A DNA stretch of 48,354 nt. Origin: CAYWKS01 sp964458935 (GTDB lineage: Bacteria; Planctomycetota; Phycisphaerae; Phycisphaerales; Zrk34). Below are positions 41,342-48,354 of the stretch, one piece after another (within the stretch, counting starts at the first letter, position 1; each line of letters starts with the position of its first letter). The stretch covers positions 1 to 48,354 of the forward strand of contig CAYWKS010000023.1 in NCBI GenBank assembly GCA_964458935.1. Reading direction: 5' to 3'. Position numbers and translations under genes: made by a program. The notes below the pieces were generated by a model that was given only the letters and a program-made list of their open reading frames with translations, searched no databases and had not been told where the DNA came from.

Positions 41342-41433
41342 GCTACGCGCCCGGATGGCGGCAATTCACGACAGCGGGTGCTTCAGCGGCTCGGCCTCGT
41401 GCCAGTCATTTCGGGGCGGACAAGCCGGATTCA

Positions 41434-41605
41434 GGCACGATGACGCGCAGGGTCTGCGGCAGGATGGCCAGCTCGGCGGGGGTGTGGCCGGCCGGGTCGC
41501 CGTCGACCTGGATGGGGACGCGGCGGTCGTCGGCCGAGCGGAGGGTGACGTGCGTGGCCGAGCCGTGGTGCACGTCGGGCAGGTCGAGGTGACGAGCGCC
41601 GGCGG
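41434..41605. repeat. 172-bp perfect direct repeat, left copy (3'-end fragment of the lipid kinase gene)
   Basis: The segment is base-for-base identical to 45217-45388, the 3' end of the diacylglycerol-kinase-like gene, in the same orientation. Read on the minus strand it continues past the end of the intact gene's coding sequence: VIVPE is followed by SGLSAPK and a stop at 41406, while the intact gene stops right after VPE. Identity ends sharply on both sides. It has no start and no complete domain, so it is a remnant. Confidence 0.95.
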
Positions 41606-41756
41606 CGCGTTCAGCCCGACGCTGGCATGCCCGATGGCGATGGGCTGCGTCGACGCCGGCTGCGCCGAAGTCGGCACGACGCTGCAACTGGACTTCGGCC
41701 GTCAGCAGATCGACGCCGAAGTCGTCAAGCTGCCGTTCCACAAGCGGGGCGGTTGA
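41601..41756 (+). pseudogene. Diverged gcvT 3'-end fragment
   Basis: The last 51 codons of a gcvT gene, with stop, stand next to the lipid-kinase repeat. Compared with the end of the intact gcvT (39822-39973), 35 of 50 aligned residues are identical, including VGTTLQLDFGRQQ, and the remaining changes are mostly conservative. The N-terminal 320 residues are missing. The divergence is too great for a recent copy of the local gene, so it probably came from a related genome or an old paralogue. Confidence 0.9.
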
Positions 41757-41776
41757 TCCGGGGCGAGCGTGGGGCG

Positions 41777-43870
41777 TCACTTGATCGGCTCATGCTCACC
41801 TTTGGGAAACCAGCGCAACTCAGCGGCCCGAGCGCCAAGCTGGGTCTTTGAGCAGCGCGTCGCCAGGGCCTTGTAGAATCGATCGGCGGCCAGCGGGTCT
41901 GCGTACTTGATCCACGACCCGGCGGCCCAAAGCCGCTGTGCCGTCGCCGGCGACTGATCCGGCATCAATTCGCAAGCCGACCACGCGTGCCCCACCGCTT
42001 CGTATGCATGATGGAACATGCGCCGCGGCTGGACGGCGTGTTTGTCGGCGCGGCGGCGCTCGTCGTTCGTGGGACCGAACAGCCGATCCACCGGGCGATA
42101 CTCGTTGATCACGTGTCGTAACCGGTCGGTGCGTTGGTATTCCCATTGTGGCGTGGCCGTCCGGGCGATGTCGTAACCAAGTTCGTATCCGAGCAAGGCT
42201 GGGCCATGATGTTTTGCGATGAGCGCGGCGGTCCAGAATGCGTCGGCGCGGTCGGCGTCGGGCCGGGTGCGATCGTGGCCGCGCCGGATCGCCCCGATGT
42301 ACTCGTCGAGAATCTGCTGCATGGAGGGGTTGAAGTACGGCCGGGCCTCGCGCCATTGCCCAAGCCGCGTCAGTCGGCGAGCAAGCAGCCGGCGCATGCG
42401 CGGCCGGGGATCACCTGGTGTGCCCTTCGTCGCTTCGCCGGTATCGTCGAGCGCGGTGGCGCTGATCTGTAAATGCTCGACATAGGCGTCAAGTTCCTCC
42501 ACGGTGAGCACGCGTTCGGCAATGTAAGCCGCGTCATACCAGTATGCCCCGCTGCGCAACAGAGCGTCGAGAGCCTGCGTGTACTGTCCGCGTGCCAGCC
42601 ACAGCGCGCCCAGCTCGCCGAGCGTCTCGGCGGGTGGAACGATCGCGTCGATACCGATTGAGCCACGGACATTCCATCGCGCATACCAGACCTGCTGCTG
42701 CGGAAAATCGCGACTGGCACGAGCGAGCAGGGGCGCAGCCTCGCTGAGTTTGCCGGCGCGCATCAGAAGCTTCGCCTTCAGCCAGAGCGTCACGGGGGCG
42801 TCGGCGTCCGCCATGTCGAGCCAGCGTTCGACGGCATCCAAACGCCCGGCGACATACGCCGCCCACGCCAGCCGTTCGCTGCCCGCGATGTTCTGCAAGC
42901 CAGCCGCCTCCAACGCACCGATCCAGCGACCGTAAAGGCTCTGCTCAATGTTCGTGACCCAGTTGCCAGGCTCGTTGCTGATCAGATATGCGGTGACCAC
43001 GGCACGCGACAGGTCGTCACGCGCCAACGCGGTCAGGTCGACACGTTCGTTCTTGAGCGCCCGGTGAGCGGCCCAGCGCAGCGATGCGCTGGCACTGTTG
43101 TCACCGGCACGATGTTGAGTCATGTAGCACGTGATGGCGGCTTGGTAGTCGTTGCGATTGAGCGCGGCGCGTCCTTGCCAGCCCCAGCTCGCCGCGGCCA
43201 GGCCCAGCGGGTCGGGGTAGCCCGCCGCCGCGAGTGCGCGCGTTTTCTCGAACCACGCGCGTGCCTTGACGGGATCAGCGTCAACGTAGCTGCGGCCCAG
43301 CATGTAGACCGCCCAGACGCTACGGTAGCGCCGCTGGTCGGCCGGACGCTGCAGGACATTGCTCCAGAATTTGCGCGCTGCATCCATGTCGCCGCGGTGA
43401 TACGCGAGCGCCCCGGTGAGATAGTCAGCAAACTCCCCGGGCAGGCCTGCCGGTACTTGCAGGGCCGCCAGCTTCCGCGTTGCAGCCTCGGCCAGGCCCT
43501 TCTCACGAACGGCGTCGCGCTGCGCGACGAGTTCAGCGAGTTCACGCCTCAGTTTCGCGTATGCATCGGTCACCTCGTTGTCCGGCTCAGTTTTCATCGC
43601 CTCGCGTAACTGCGCCTCAGCCGTCGTGGCGGTGGTGCGATACACCGCCGGGCGTTCGGCGCTAACTGCCCTGGAGTCGGGACGCGGTCCGGCGGTCAGC
43701 TGTTCGAGTTCTCGCGTGAAGTCCGCCACCGGTGCCGCGAGAATGGCCTCGTCACCGGCGAATCGCATCTGGACACGGTAAAACGGCCCGCAGGCAATCG
43801 CAGTGCCCGCGGCTATGAGCAAGGTGGCGGTGAAGGCGGTGGCGTTACTGTTGAGTTGATTCCCGAACAT
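41777..43870 (-). CDS. TPR-like repeat lipoprotein or secreted protein
   Basis: The 697-residue protein begins with an export signal of about 30 residues ending in GTAIACGPFY; the Cys could be lipidated, although the lipobox is imperfect. The rest is a long series of helix pairs with TPR-like spacing (for example YRSVWAVYMLGRSYVDADPVKARAWFEKT and ITCYMTQHRAGDNSASASLRWAAHRAL). I recall proteins with an N-terminal ACGPFF/Y motif as neighbours of DUF3142 proteins in other bacteria, as here. The ATG at 43870 has GGAGGT 8 bases upstream. Its start overlaps the end of the DUF3142-like gene by 26 bases, so translation is coupled. It lies within the 172-bp repeat-flanked segment. Confidence 0.85.
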   Translation of the reverse strand: MFGNQLNSNATAFTATLLIAAGTAIACGPFYRVQMRFAGDEAILAAPVADFTRELEQLTAGPRPDSRAVSAERPAVYRTTATTAEAQLREAMKTEPDNEVTDAYAKLRRELAELVAQRDAVREKGLAEAATRKLAALQVPAGLPGEFADYLTGALAYHRGDMDAARKFWSNVLQRPADQRRYRSVWAVYMLGRSYVDADPVKARAWFEKTRALAAAGYPDPLGLAAASWGWQGRAALNRNDYQAAITCYMTQHRAGDNSASASLRWAAHRALKNERVDLTALARDDLSRAVVTAYLISNEPGNWVTNIEQSLYGRWIGALEAAGLQNIAGSERLAWAAYVAGRLDAVERWLDMADADAPVTLWLKAKLLMRAGKLSEAAPLLARASRDFPQQQVWYARWNVRGSIGIDAIVPPAETLGELGALWLARGQYTQALDALLRSGAYWYDAAYIAERVLTVEELDAYVEHLQISATALDDTGEATKGTPGDPRPRMRRLLARRLTRLGQWREARPYFNPSMQQILDEYIGAIRRGHDRTRPDADRADAFWTAALIAKHHGPALLGYELGYDIARTATPQWEYQRTDRLRHVINEYRPVDRLFGPTNDERRRADKHAVQPRRMFHHAYEAVGHAWSACELMPDQSPATAQRLWAAGSWIKYADPLAADRFYKALATRCSKTQLGARAAELRWFPKGEHEPIK

Positions 43871-45158
43871 GGGTGGTGACCTCCGTGCCACGGTCGAATC
43901 GGATCCATCCGATGGGGTGCGTCTGCCCGGGTTTGACGACCGCCTGCTCGAGTCGTGCACTCGGCTCGAACACGCCCGCACCGAGGCGCGTTCGTCGCCA
44001 TGTATAACCGCCCTGCCCGTCGACATCGAAGATCGACGCGTTGGCGTCGATCGCCTCGATGCTGACCGCCACGTCGAGCGGCGCATCGGCCTCGCCTCGG
44101 TTCGTCCACCAGACCGTCTGCAGCTCGGGCCCGGTCGTCATGCTCGTGGCAACCCGGCAGTCGCGCCGCGGCGGCCGGCCGGCCATCACCGCCCCGAGCG
44201 TGGGCCAGTGCCAGTTCAGCCAGTCACTCGCCGTCGGAAGCCGGAACCAGCACACGCTTTGAAGGTTCATCGGCCGATCACCCTCAATCGCTTCGATGAT
44301 GCGGGCCAGCTTGTCCGGATCGGCACGCACCACACGCAACTGCGTCCCGGCCGGCCAGTTCGGCAGCGACTGCTCCGCCGACAGCCCCAGGTAACGGCCC
44401 TCGACGTCATATGCCAGCACGTAGCCGTACGTTGGCAGCGACAGGCGAAAAGGCACGCCTACGCGCGCCGCCTGCTCGACCCACGGCTGGACGCGATCGG
44501 CCGGACACAACGCCACGGGATCGCCAATGTGCTCCGGCTTGTTCAGCGAGTGGACCTGAAGCACGAACCCGTCGGTCGACCGGGCCAACGACGTGAACGC
44601 GCCACGGTCCAGCCACGTCGGCAACGCGGTGATGGTCAGCGGCAGAGCGGCGACTTCGGGCCGAATGGCGTCAAGCCATTGTTGATAGCCGGCGAGCTTC
44701 GCCGTGGCCGCATCGAAGTCGATCTGCAACTCGGCCGGTTCGAGTCCGGCAGCGCGGGCGTCGGCAATGACGGACTTGGCGAGTGCGGCCAGCGAGCGCC
44801 CGATCGCGTCCGACGCGTCGAACGGCCCGGCGTAAGCGTTGATGCGTATGGCCAACCCGATGGGCCTTGCGTGGGCCAGCAGCGACTCGTTTTGCAGATC
44901 GATCCGGACAACGTCCGGTCGGCCATCGCGCCAACTGACCTCGGCAGCGAGCACGACAAGTCGCTCAAATGCCTCGCCGTGCCGCTCGATCGCCTGCTCG
45001 ACGAATCCGTTGTGCAGGCGTTGCCAGATGTAGGCCTGATGCGGAATCGGTCCATTGGCACGGGGGACCACTGGCGGCTGCAGCCATTGCCACGCGATGA
45101 CTGACGCACCCAGTATCAGGCCAATCCCCACCAGAATGATCAGTACGCGGCGTTGCAT
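43845..45158 (-). CDS. DUF3142-like membrane-anchored protein
   Basis: The 437-residue protein has an N-terminal membrane anchor (VLIILVGIGLILGASVIAW) and then a domain that I assign to DUF3142 from YIWQRLHNGFVEQAIERH, RIDLQNE, LQIDFDAATAKLAGYQQWL, ITALPTWLDRG and DGFVLQVHSLNKPE. The fold resembles a TIM barrel (the ELQIDFDA segment ends a strand like those of glycosidase barrels), but no activity is known to me. It is the first gene of a two-gene unit with the TPR protein, and both lie inside the segment flanked by the 172-bp repeats. Confidence 0.82.
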   Translation of the reverse strand: MQRRVLIILVGIGLILGASVIAWQWLQPPVVPRANGPIPHQAYIWQRLHNGFVEQAIERHGEAFERLVVLAAEVSWRDGRPDVVRIDLQNESLLAHARPIGLAIRINAYAGPFDASDAIGRSLAALAKSVIADARAAGLEPAELQIDFDAATAKLAGYQQWLDAIRPEVAALPLTITALPTWLDRGAFTSLARSTDGFVLQVHSLNKPEHIGDPVALCPADRVQPWVEQAARVGVPFRLSLPTYGYVLAYDVEGRYLGLSAEQSLPNWPAGTQLRVVRADPDKLARIIEAIEGDRPMNLQSVCWFRLPTASDWLNWHWPTLGAVMAGRPPRRDCRVATSMTTGPELQTVWWTNRGEADAPLDVAVSIEAIDANASIFDVDGQGGYTWRRTRLGAGVFEPSARLEQAVVKPGQTHPIGWIRFDRGTEVTTHVRESTQQ

Positions 45159-45209
45159 GCAGGGTTTCCGTTCCCTTGCCGGCACTCAACCCGATGTCCG
45201 TCAGATGCT

Positions 45210-46166
45210 TTACTCCGGCACGATGACGCGCAGGGTCTGCGGCAGGATGGCCAGCTCGGCGGGGGTGTGGCCGGCCGGGTCGCCGTCGACCTGGATGGGG
45301 ACGCGGCGGTCGTCGGCCGAGCGGAGGGTGACGTGCGTGGCCGAGCCGTGGTGCACGTCGGGCAGGTCGAGGTGACGAGCGCCGGCGGTGAGGTTGGCCA
45401 TGTATCGCGCCATCGACACGAGGCCGGGCTTCTCGAACACGACGTAATCGAGCAGCCCGTCGTCGCAGGCCGCGCCGTTGACGAAGCGGAGGCGGCAGGC
45501 GTATTGGGGGATGTTGAACACCAGGGCGTGGGCCCCGCGGAAAGTGGCGCCGTCGGCGTCGAGCTCGACCGCCGGGTAGTCGTAGGCGGTGACGGCGTCG
45601 AAGATCGGCCGCGCGTAGCTGAGGCGGTTGACGCGGCGCGGCTCGGCGCCGTTCACCCGCCACTTCGCCACCCGCCGCACCACGTCGGCGTCGAGGCCGG
45701 CGCTGGCCATGATCGCGAACACCCGCTCGCCCGCCCGGCCGAGGTCGATCGTCCGCACCGACCCGCGGACGACCGCGTCGGCGACCTGGTCCACGCGGCG
45801 ATAGCCGAACTGCCGCGCGAACAGGTTCTCGTTGCCGATCGGCATCATCGCCAGCGGCACGTCGCGGGTCTGGTTGATGACGTCGCTGACCGTGCCATCG
45901 CCGCCGGCGGCGACGATGCATCGGCACGTCCGAAGCCAGTCCGGGTCGCGGAGCACGGCGGTGCGTTCCAGCGGGTCCCAGAGCACGCGCGTGGCCAGCC
46001 CGCGGCGTCGCAGCGCCGCGTCGAGGTCTGCCACCCGCTCGCGGTTGCGACCCGAGCCGCTGTACGGATTGGCCACGATCGCCGTCCACGCCTCGGCGGG
46101 ACCGGTCGGGCGTCGAACGACGCGCGGCATCGTCATGGTCGCGGAGCTGATCACGGGCTGTGCCAC
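45210..46166 (-). CDS. Diacylglycerol kinase-like lipid kinase (DagK/YegS family)
   Basis: The 318-residue protein has the catalytic-domain signatures of soluble lipid kinases: AIVANPYSGSGRNRERV (nucleotide loop), CIVAAGGDGTVSDVINQ (GGDGT at 88-92) and PIGNENLFARQFG in the place of the GTGNDFAR motif. The Asn-Glu-Asn substitution is unusual. The C-terminal beta domain has IPIQVDGDPAGHTPAELAI. Such enzymes recycle diacylglycerol to phosphatidic acid or phosphorylate sphingoid or other lipids. The start is GTG at 46166 or ATG at 46136/46130. Its last 172 bases are duplicated 3.8 kb away. Confidence 0.88.
   Translation of the reverse strand: MAQPVISSATMTMPRVVRRPTGPAEAWTAIVANPYSGSGRNRERVADLDAALRRRGLATRVLWDPLERTAVLRDPDWLRTCRCIVAAGGDGTVSDVINQTRDVPLAMMPIGNENLFARQFGYRRVDQVADAVVRGSVRTIDLGRAGERVFAIMASAGLDADVVRRVAKWRVNGAEPRRVNRLSYARPIFDAVTAYDYPAVELDADGATFRGAHALVFNIPQYACRLRFVNGAACDDGLLDYVVFEKPGLVSMARYMANLTAGARHLDLPDVHHGSATHVTLRSADDRRVPIQVDGDPAGHTPAELAILPQTLRVIVPE
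45217..45388. repeat. 172-bp perfect direct repeat, right copy (3' end of the intact lipid kinase gene)
   Basis: This copy forms the last 57 codons of the lipid kinase gene. Just outside its left edge, TACTCC provides the stop (GAG TAA on the minus strand), whereas the left copy reads on for seven more codons. The two copies are separated by 3611 bases. Confidence 0.95.
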
Positions 46167-46336
46167 CTGCTGTGAGCGTGCCGGATGAGAGAGTTTACCA
46201 GAGTGAAGCGGCTGGGGCGCGGGGATCGAGCCCGGCCGGCGCCCCGGCGGGCGCTGGCAGTTGCCCGTTCGCCCGCCCCGGGTTTACGATGCGGCGGGCG
46301 GGTAGCGGCTGCAGCGCCAACAGGGAGGACGGCGGC

Positions 46337-46552
46337 ATGGAAGACGAGCAGCGGATGATTCGGCTGGAGGAGCAGCTCATGCACGTCCAGCGCGAGGTCG
46401 CGGAGCTGAACGAGGTCATGAGCGGCCTCGCGGAGCAGGTCACGCGGCTTCGGAAGGAGCTGCGTGCGGTCGAGCACAACCTCCACGAGCACCTGAGCGA
46501 CAGCGCCGAAGACGACGGCGGCGGTGACGACGTCCCGCCGCCGCACTACTGA
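46337..46552 (+). CDS. SlyX-like coiled-coil protein
   Basis: The 71-residue protein has RMIRLEEQLMHVQREVAELNEVMSGLAEQVTRLRKEL, a heptad pattern like the SlyX family, followed by an acidic and proline-rich end (DDVPPPHY), which SlyX proteins share. Function of SlyX is unknown. GGGAGG stands 9 bases before the ATG. It stands divergent from the lipid kinase. Confidence 0.85.
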   Translation: MEDEQRMIRLEEQLMHVQREVAELNEVMSGLAEQVTRLRKELRAVEHNLHEHLSDSAEDDGGGDDVPPPHY

Positions 46553-46660
46553 CGCGTGGCGGGCTTGCAATTCCCGGTCGGGTCGCGATGATGCGGGCTC
46601 ACGCGGACCGGCGTGTTGTCCGCGCCGATCGCGCCGCCGCGCTGTCACAGGGGCCCGCCC

Positions 46661-47164
46661 GTGCTCTACTTCATCATCGCCGTGATCATCATCCTTGCCG
46701 TGGCGCTGGCGTTGTGGCTGATCCATTTCTGGAGCTACACGCTGGCAAAGCGTCGGGTGCTGCGGCGTCAGCGGTGGGACCTGAACATCTGCTGCGGGCT
46801 GACCGACGGCGGCGGGGTGAACGCCGACATCGTCCAGCACGCGGACTTGCCCAACTTCGTCGCGGTCAGCGACGTGACGGCACTGCCTTTCGTCGACAAG
46901 CAGTTCGAGACGGTGCTGTGCTCGCACACGCTGGAGCACGTGGACGACCCGGCGGCGATGCTGCGTGAGATGCGGCGCGTCGGCCGCCACGTCACGATCG
47001 TCCTGCCGCCGTTGTGGGACATCGCCGCGGCGCTGAACTTCGTCGAGCACCGGTGGGTGTTCCTCAGCTTCAAGAAAGAGCACGTCGATCGTCTGCCCCC
47101 GCATGTGCGCCTGCCCGGCGCCCGCTGGGTCCAGGAACGTTTCGGCCAGCCGATCAAGGCCTGA
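46661..47164 (+). CDS. Membrane-anchored SAM methyltransferase-like protein
   Basis: The 167-residue protein begins with one membrane segment (YFIIAVIIILAVALALWLIHFW) and then a short class I methyltransferase fold: DLNICCGLTDGGGVNADIV (motif I position, lacking the usual GxGxG), VSDVTALPFVDKQFETVLCSHTLEHVDDPAAMLREMRRV (typical of Methyltransf_11), and VTIVLP. SAM binding may therefore be weak. The GTG at 46661 is chosen because the membrane segment starts there; a GTG at 46613 is possible. The substrate is not readable. Confidence 0.78.
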   Translation: MLYFIIAVIIILAVALALWLIHFWSYTLAKRRVLRRQRWDLNICCGLTDGGGVNADIVQHADLPNFVAVSDVTALPFVDKQFETVLCSHTLEHVDDPAAMLREMRRVGRHVTIVLPPLWDIAAALNFVEHRWVFLSFKKEHVDRLPPHVRLPGARWVQERFGQPIKA

Positions 47165-47183
47165 TCGCCGCCCCGCCGGCCGT

Positions 47184-47876
<693 letters not shown>

Positions 47877-47928
47877 GGCACCGTTTGGATGGTAGCCGGC
47901 GCGGCGCGGTCACATGCGGTTGTGACGC

Positions 47929-48108
47929 TTACCCGCTCGAGCCGGCGGCATCGGGACCCGCGGCGCGCCGCCGCCGCTCGGCCTCGGCTCGCTCTCGGCC
48001 GACCTGTTGCCAGCGCGGCTCGGCCTCGCAGCAGCAGATCGCGTCGTCGCACCACGTCACGTCGTCGTGGATCGTCCTGACCGGCGGGTTCTGTCGTGCA
48101 TCGGTCAT
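47929..48108 (-). CDS. Cys-rich 59-residue protein
   Basis: The ORF from 48108 has GAGGTG 4 bases before the ATG. The N-terminal 30 residues hold four cysteines in 9 positions (WCDDAICCCEAEPRW), and the rest is a charged helix rich in Arg and Glu. No family is recognised. A CxxxxCCC cluster could bind a metal or make disulfides. The ORF is small but supported by its ribosome site and composition. Confidence 0.55.
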   Translation of the reverse strand: MTDARQNPPVRTIHDDVTWCDDAICCCEAEPRWQQVGRERAEAERRRRAAGPDAAGSSG

Positions 48109-48145
48109 TGGGCACCTCGGCGGCATGCTAGGGCGCACCGATGCG

Positions 48146-48255
48146 TCGCGTGTCCGCCCCCCCTGTGCCCCCCGCCGGCCGGCGTTGACAAGTAACTGAT
48201 ACTGCTGGGGTTGCGTCGCGAACGCGGGTGTGTCCTCCCGTGGCCGGGCGGACAG
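48146..48255. repeat. Two-hairpin intergenic element, copy 2
   Basis: The element begins with the same 14 bases as copy 1 (TCGCGTGTCCGCCC) and ends with the same 12 (CCGGGCGGACAG). Hairpin 2 is GTCCTCCC/GGGCGGAC (48232-48239, 48246-48253) with one mismatch and the same 6-base loop. Hairpin 1 is TGTCCGCC pairing with GGCG and GACA across a 2-base bulge. It lies upstream of the Cys-rich gene; a GGACTT/AAGTCC pair at 48300-48327 follows. I see no gene from 48256 to the end. Confidence 0.55.
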
Positions 48256-48354
48256 AAGCAGCGCGATTCGATGCGGTGTACATGTTCATCGCTCTACAGG
48301 GACTTTATGCGCAGTTGCCGTAAGTCCTTGCGCGTGGCGCAGTTCGCGCCCGTG

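Noticed and set aside
41208..41756. 182-residue plus-strand ORF that joins antisense NDH-2, antisense kinase repeat and gcvT tail
   Set aside because: The open frame is a chance product of the rearrangement; only its last 51 codons derive from a protein-coding frame.
41406..41780. 124-residue minus-strand ORF over the left repeat copy
   Set aside because: It contains the kinase C-terminus but its N-terminal part is antisense to the gcvT fragment; no start or ribosome site.
43438..43450. GGCAGGCCTGCC, also present in the PilZ leader palindrome
   Set aside because: This copy lies in coding sequence of the TPR gene; a 12-base match in GC-rich DNA is not evidence for a shared operator.

Overview
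The window is high-GC bacterial DNA and most likely comes from a planctomycete, probably of the Phycisphaerae type. The support is the combination of two PEP-CTERM surface proteins, a prepilin-like protein with a perfect H-X9-DG motif, LptF/LptG-type LPS export permeases, and many alanine/aspartate-rich secreted proteins of unknown function. No rRNA, tRNA, CRISPR array or recognisable transposase is visible. A 100-base run of N (9463-9562) marks an assembly join.

Layout. 1-11 kb: the 3' end of ispG, a nucleotidyltransferase/GHMP-kinase fusion, a Gfo/Idh/MocA oxidoreductase, then an envelope cluster (single-pass protein, two LptF/LptG permeases, a PAP2 phosphatase) that converges on pyrE, a flippase-like protein and an ArnT-like glycosyltransferase. 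11-21 kb: a PilZ protein with a plausible promoter, a candidate small RNA, a radical SAM protein, a low-complexity protein, queA, a 750-base gene-free stretch with structured repeats, a secreted GH63-like glycosidase, a Gly/Arg-rich coiled-coil protein, a secreted alkaline-phosphatase-superfamily protein, a DUF3887-like protein and a YraN nuclease.

21-24.4 kb holds the most unusual system. A sigma70-like promoter, a cobalamin riboswitch and an intrinsic terminator lie upstream of four minus-strand genes: two PEP-CTERM surface proteins, an H-X9-DG prepilin-like protein and a 97-residue protein with a TTG start. This suggests a vitamin-B12-repressed cell-surface system, with no classical B12 uptake or synthesis gene beside it in this window.

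24.4-41 kb: a FabF ketosynthase paired with a ketosynthase-like protein that has lost both catalytic histidines, with a 38-residue ORF between them; two CBS-domain proteins; a guanylate-kinase-like protein; a YifB/ComM ATPase; a small HEAGH membrane protein; a secreted protein fused to thioredoxin; a stand-alone CoaB; trmB; a very acidic membrane protein; rsmE; a secreted squalene-cyclase-repeat protein; gcvT; and an NDH-2-like dehydrogenase.

41.4-45.4 kb is a rearranged segment. A perfect 172-bp direct repeat, taken from the 3' end of a diacylglycerol-kinase-like gene, flanks about 3.6 kb. That segment holds a diverged copy of the gcvT 3' end and a pair of envelope genes (a TPR-like lipoprotein and a DUF3142-like protein). 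The window ends with SlyX-like, membrane-anchored methyltransferase, lipoprotein MsrA and Cys-rich small genes. Near the end lies a second copy of a two-hairpin intergenic element also present at 15 kb.
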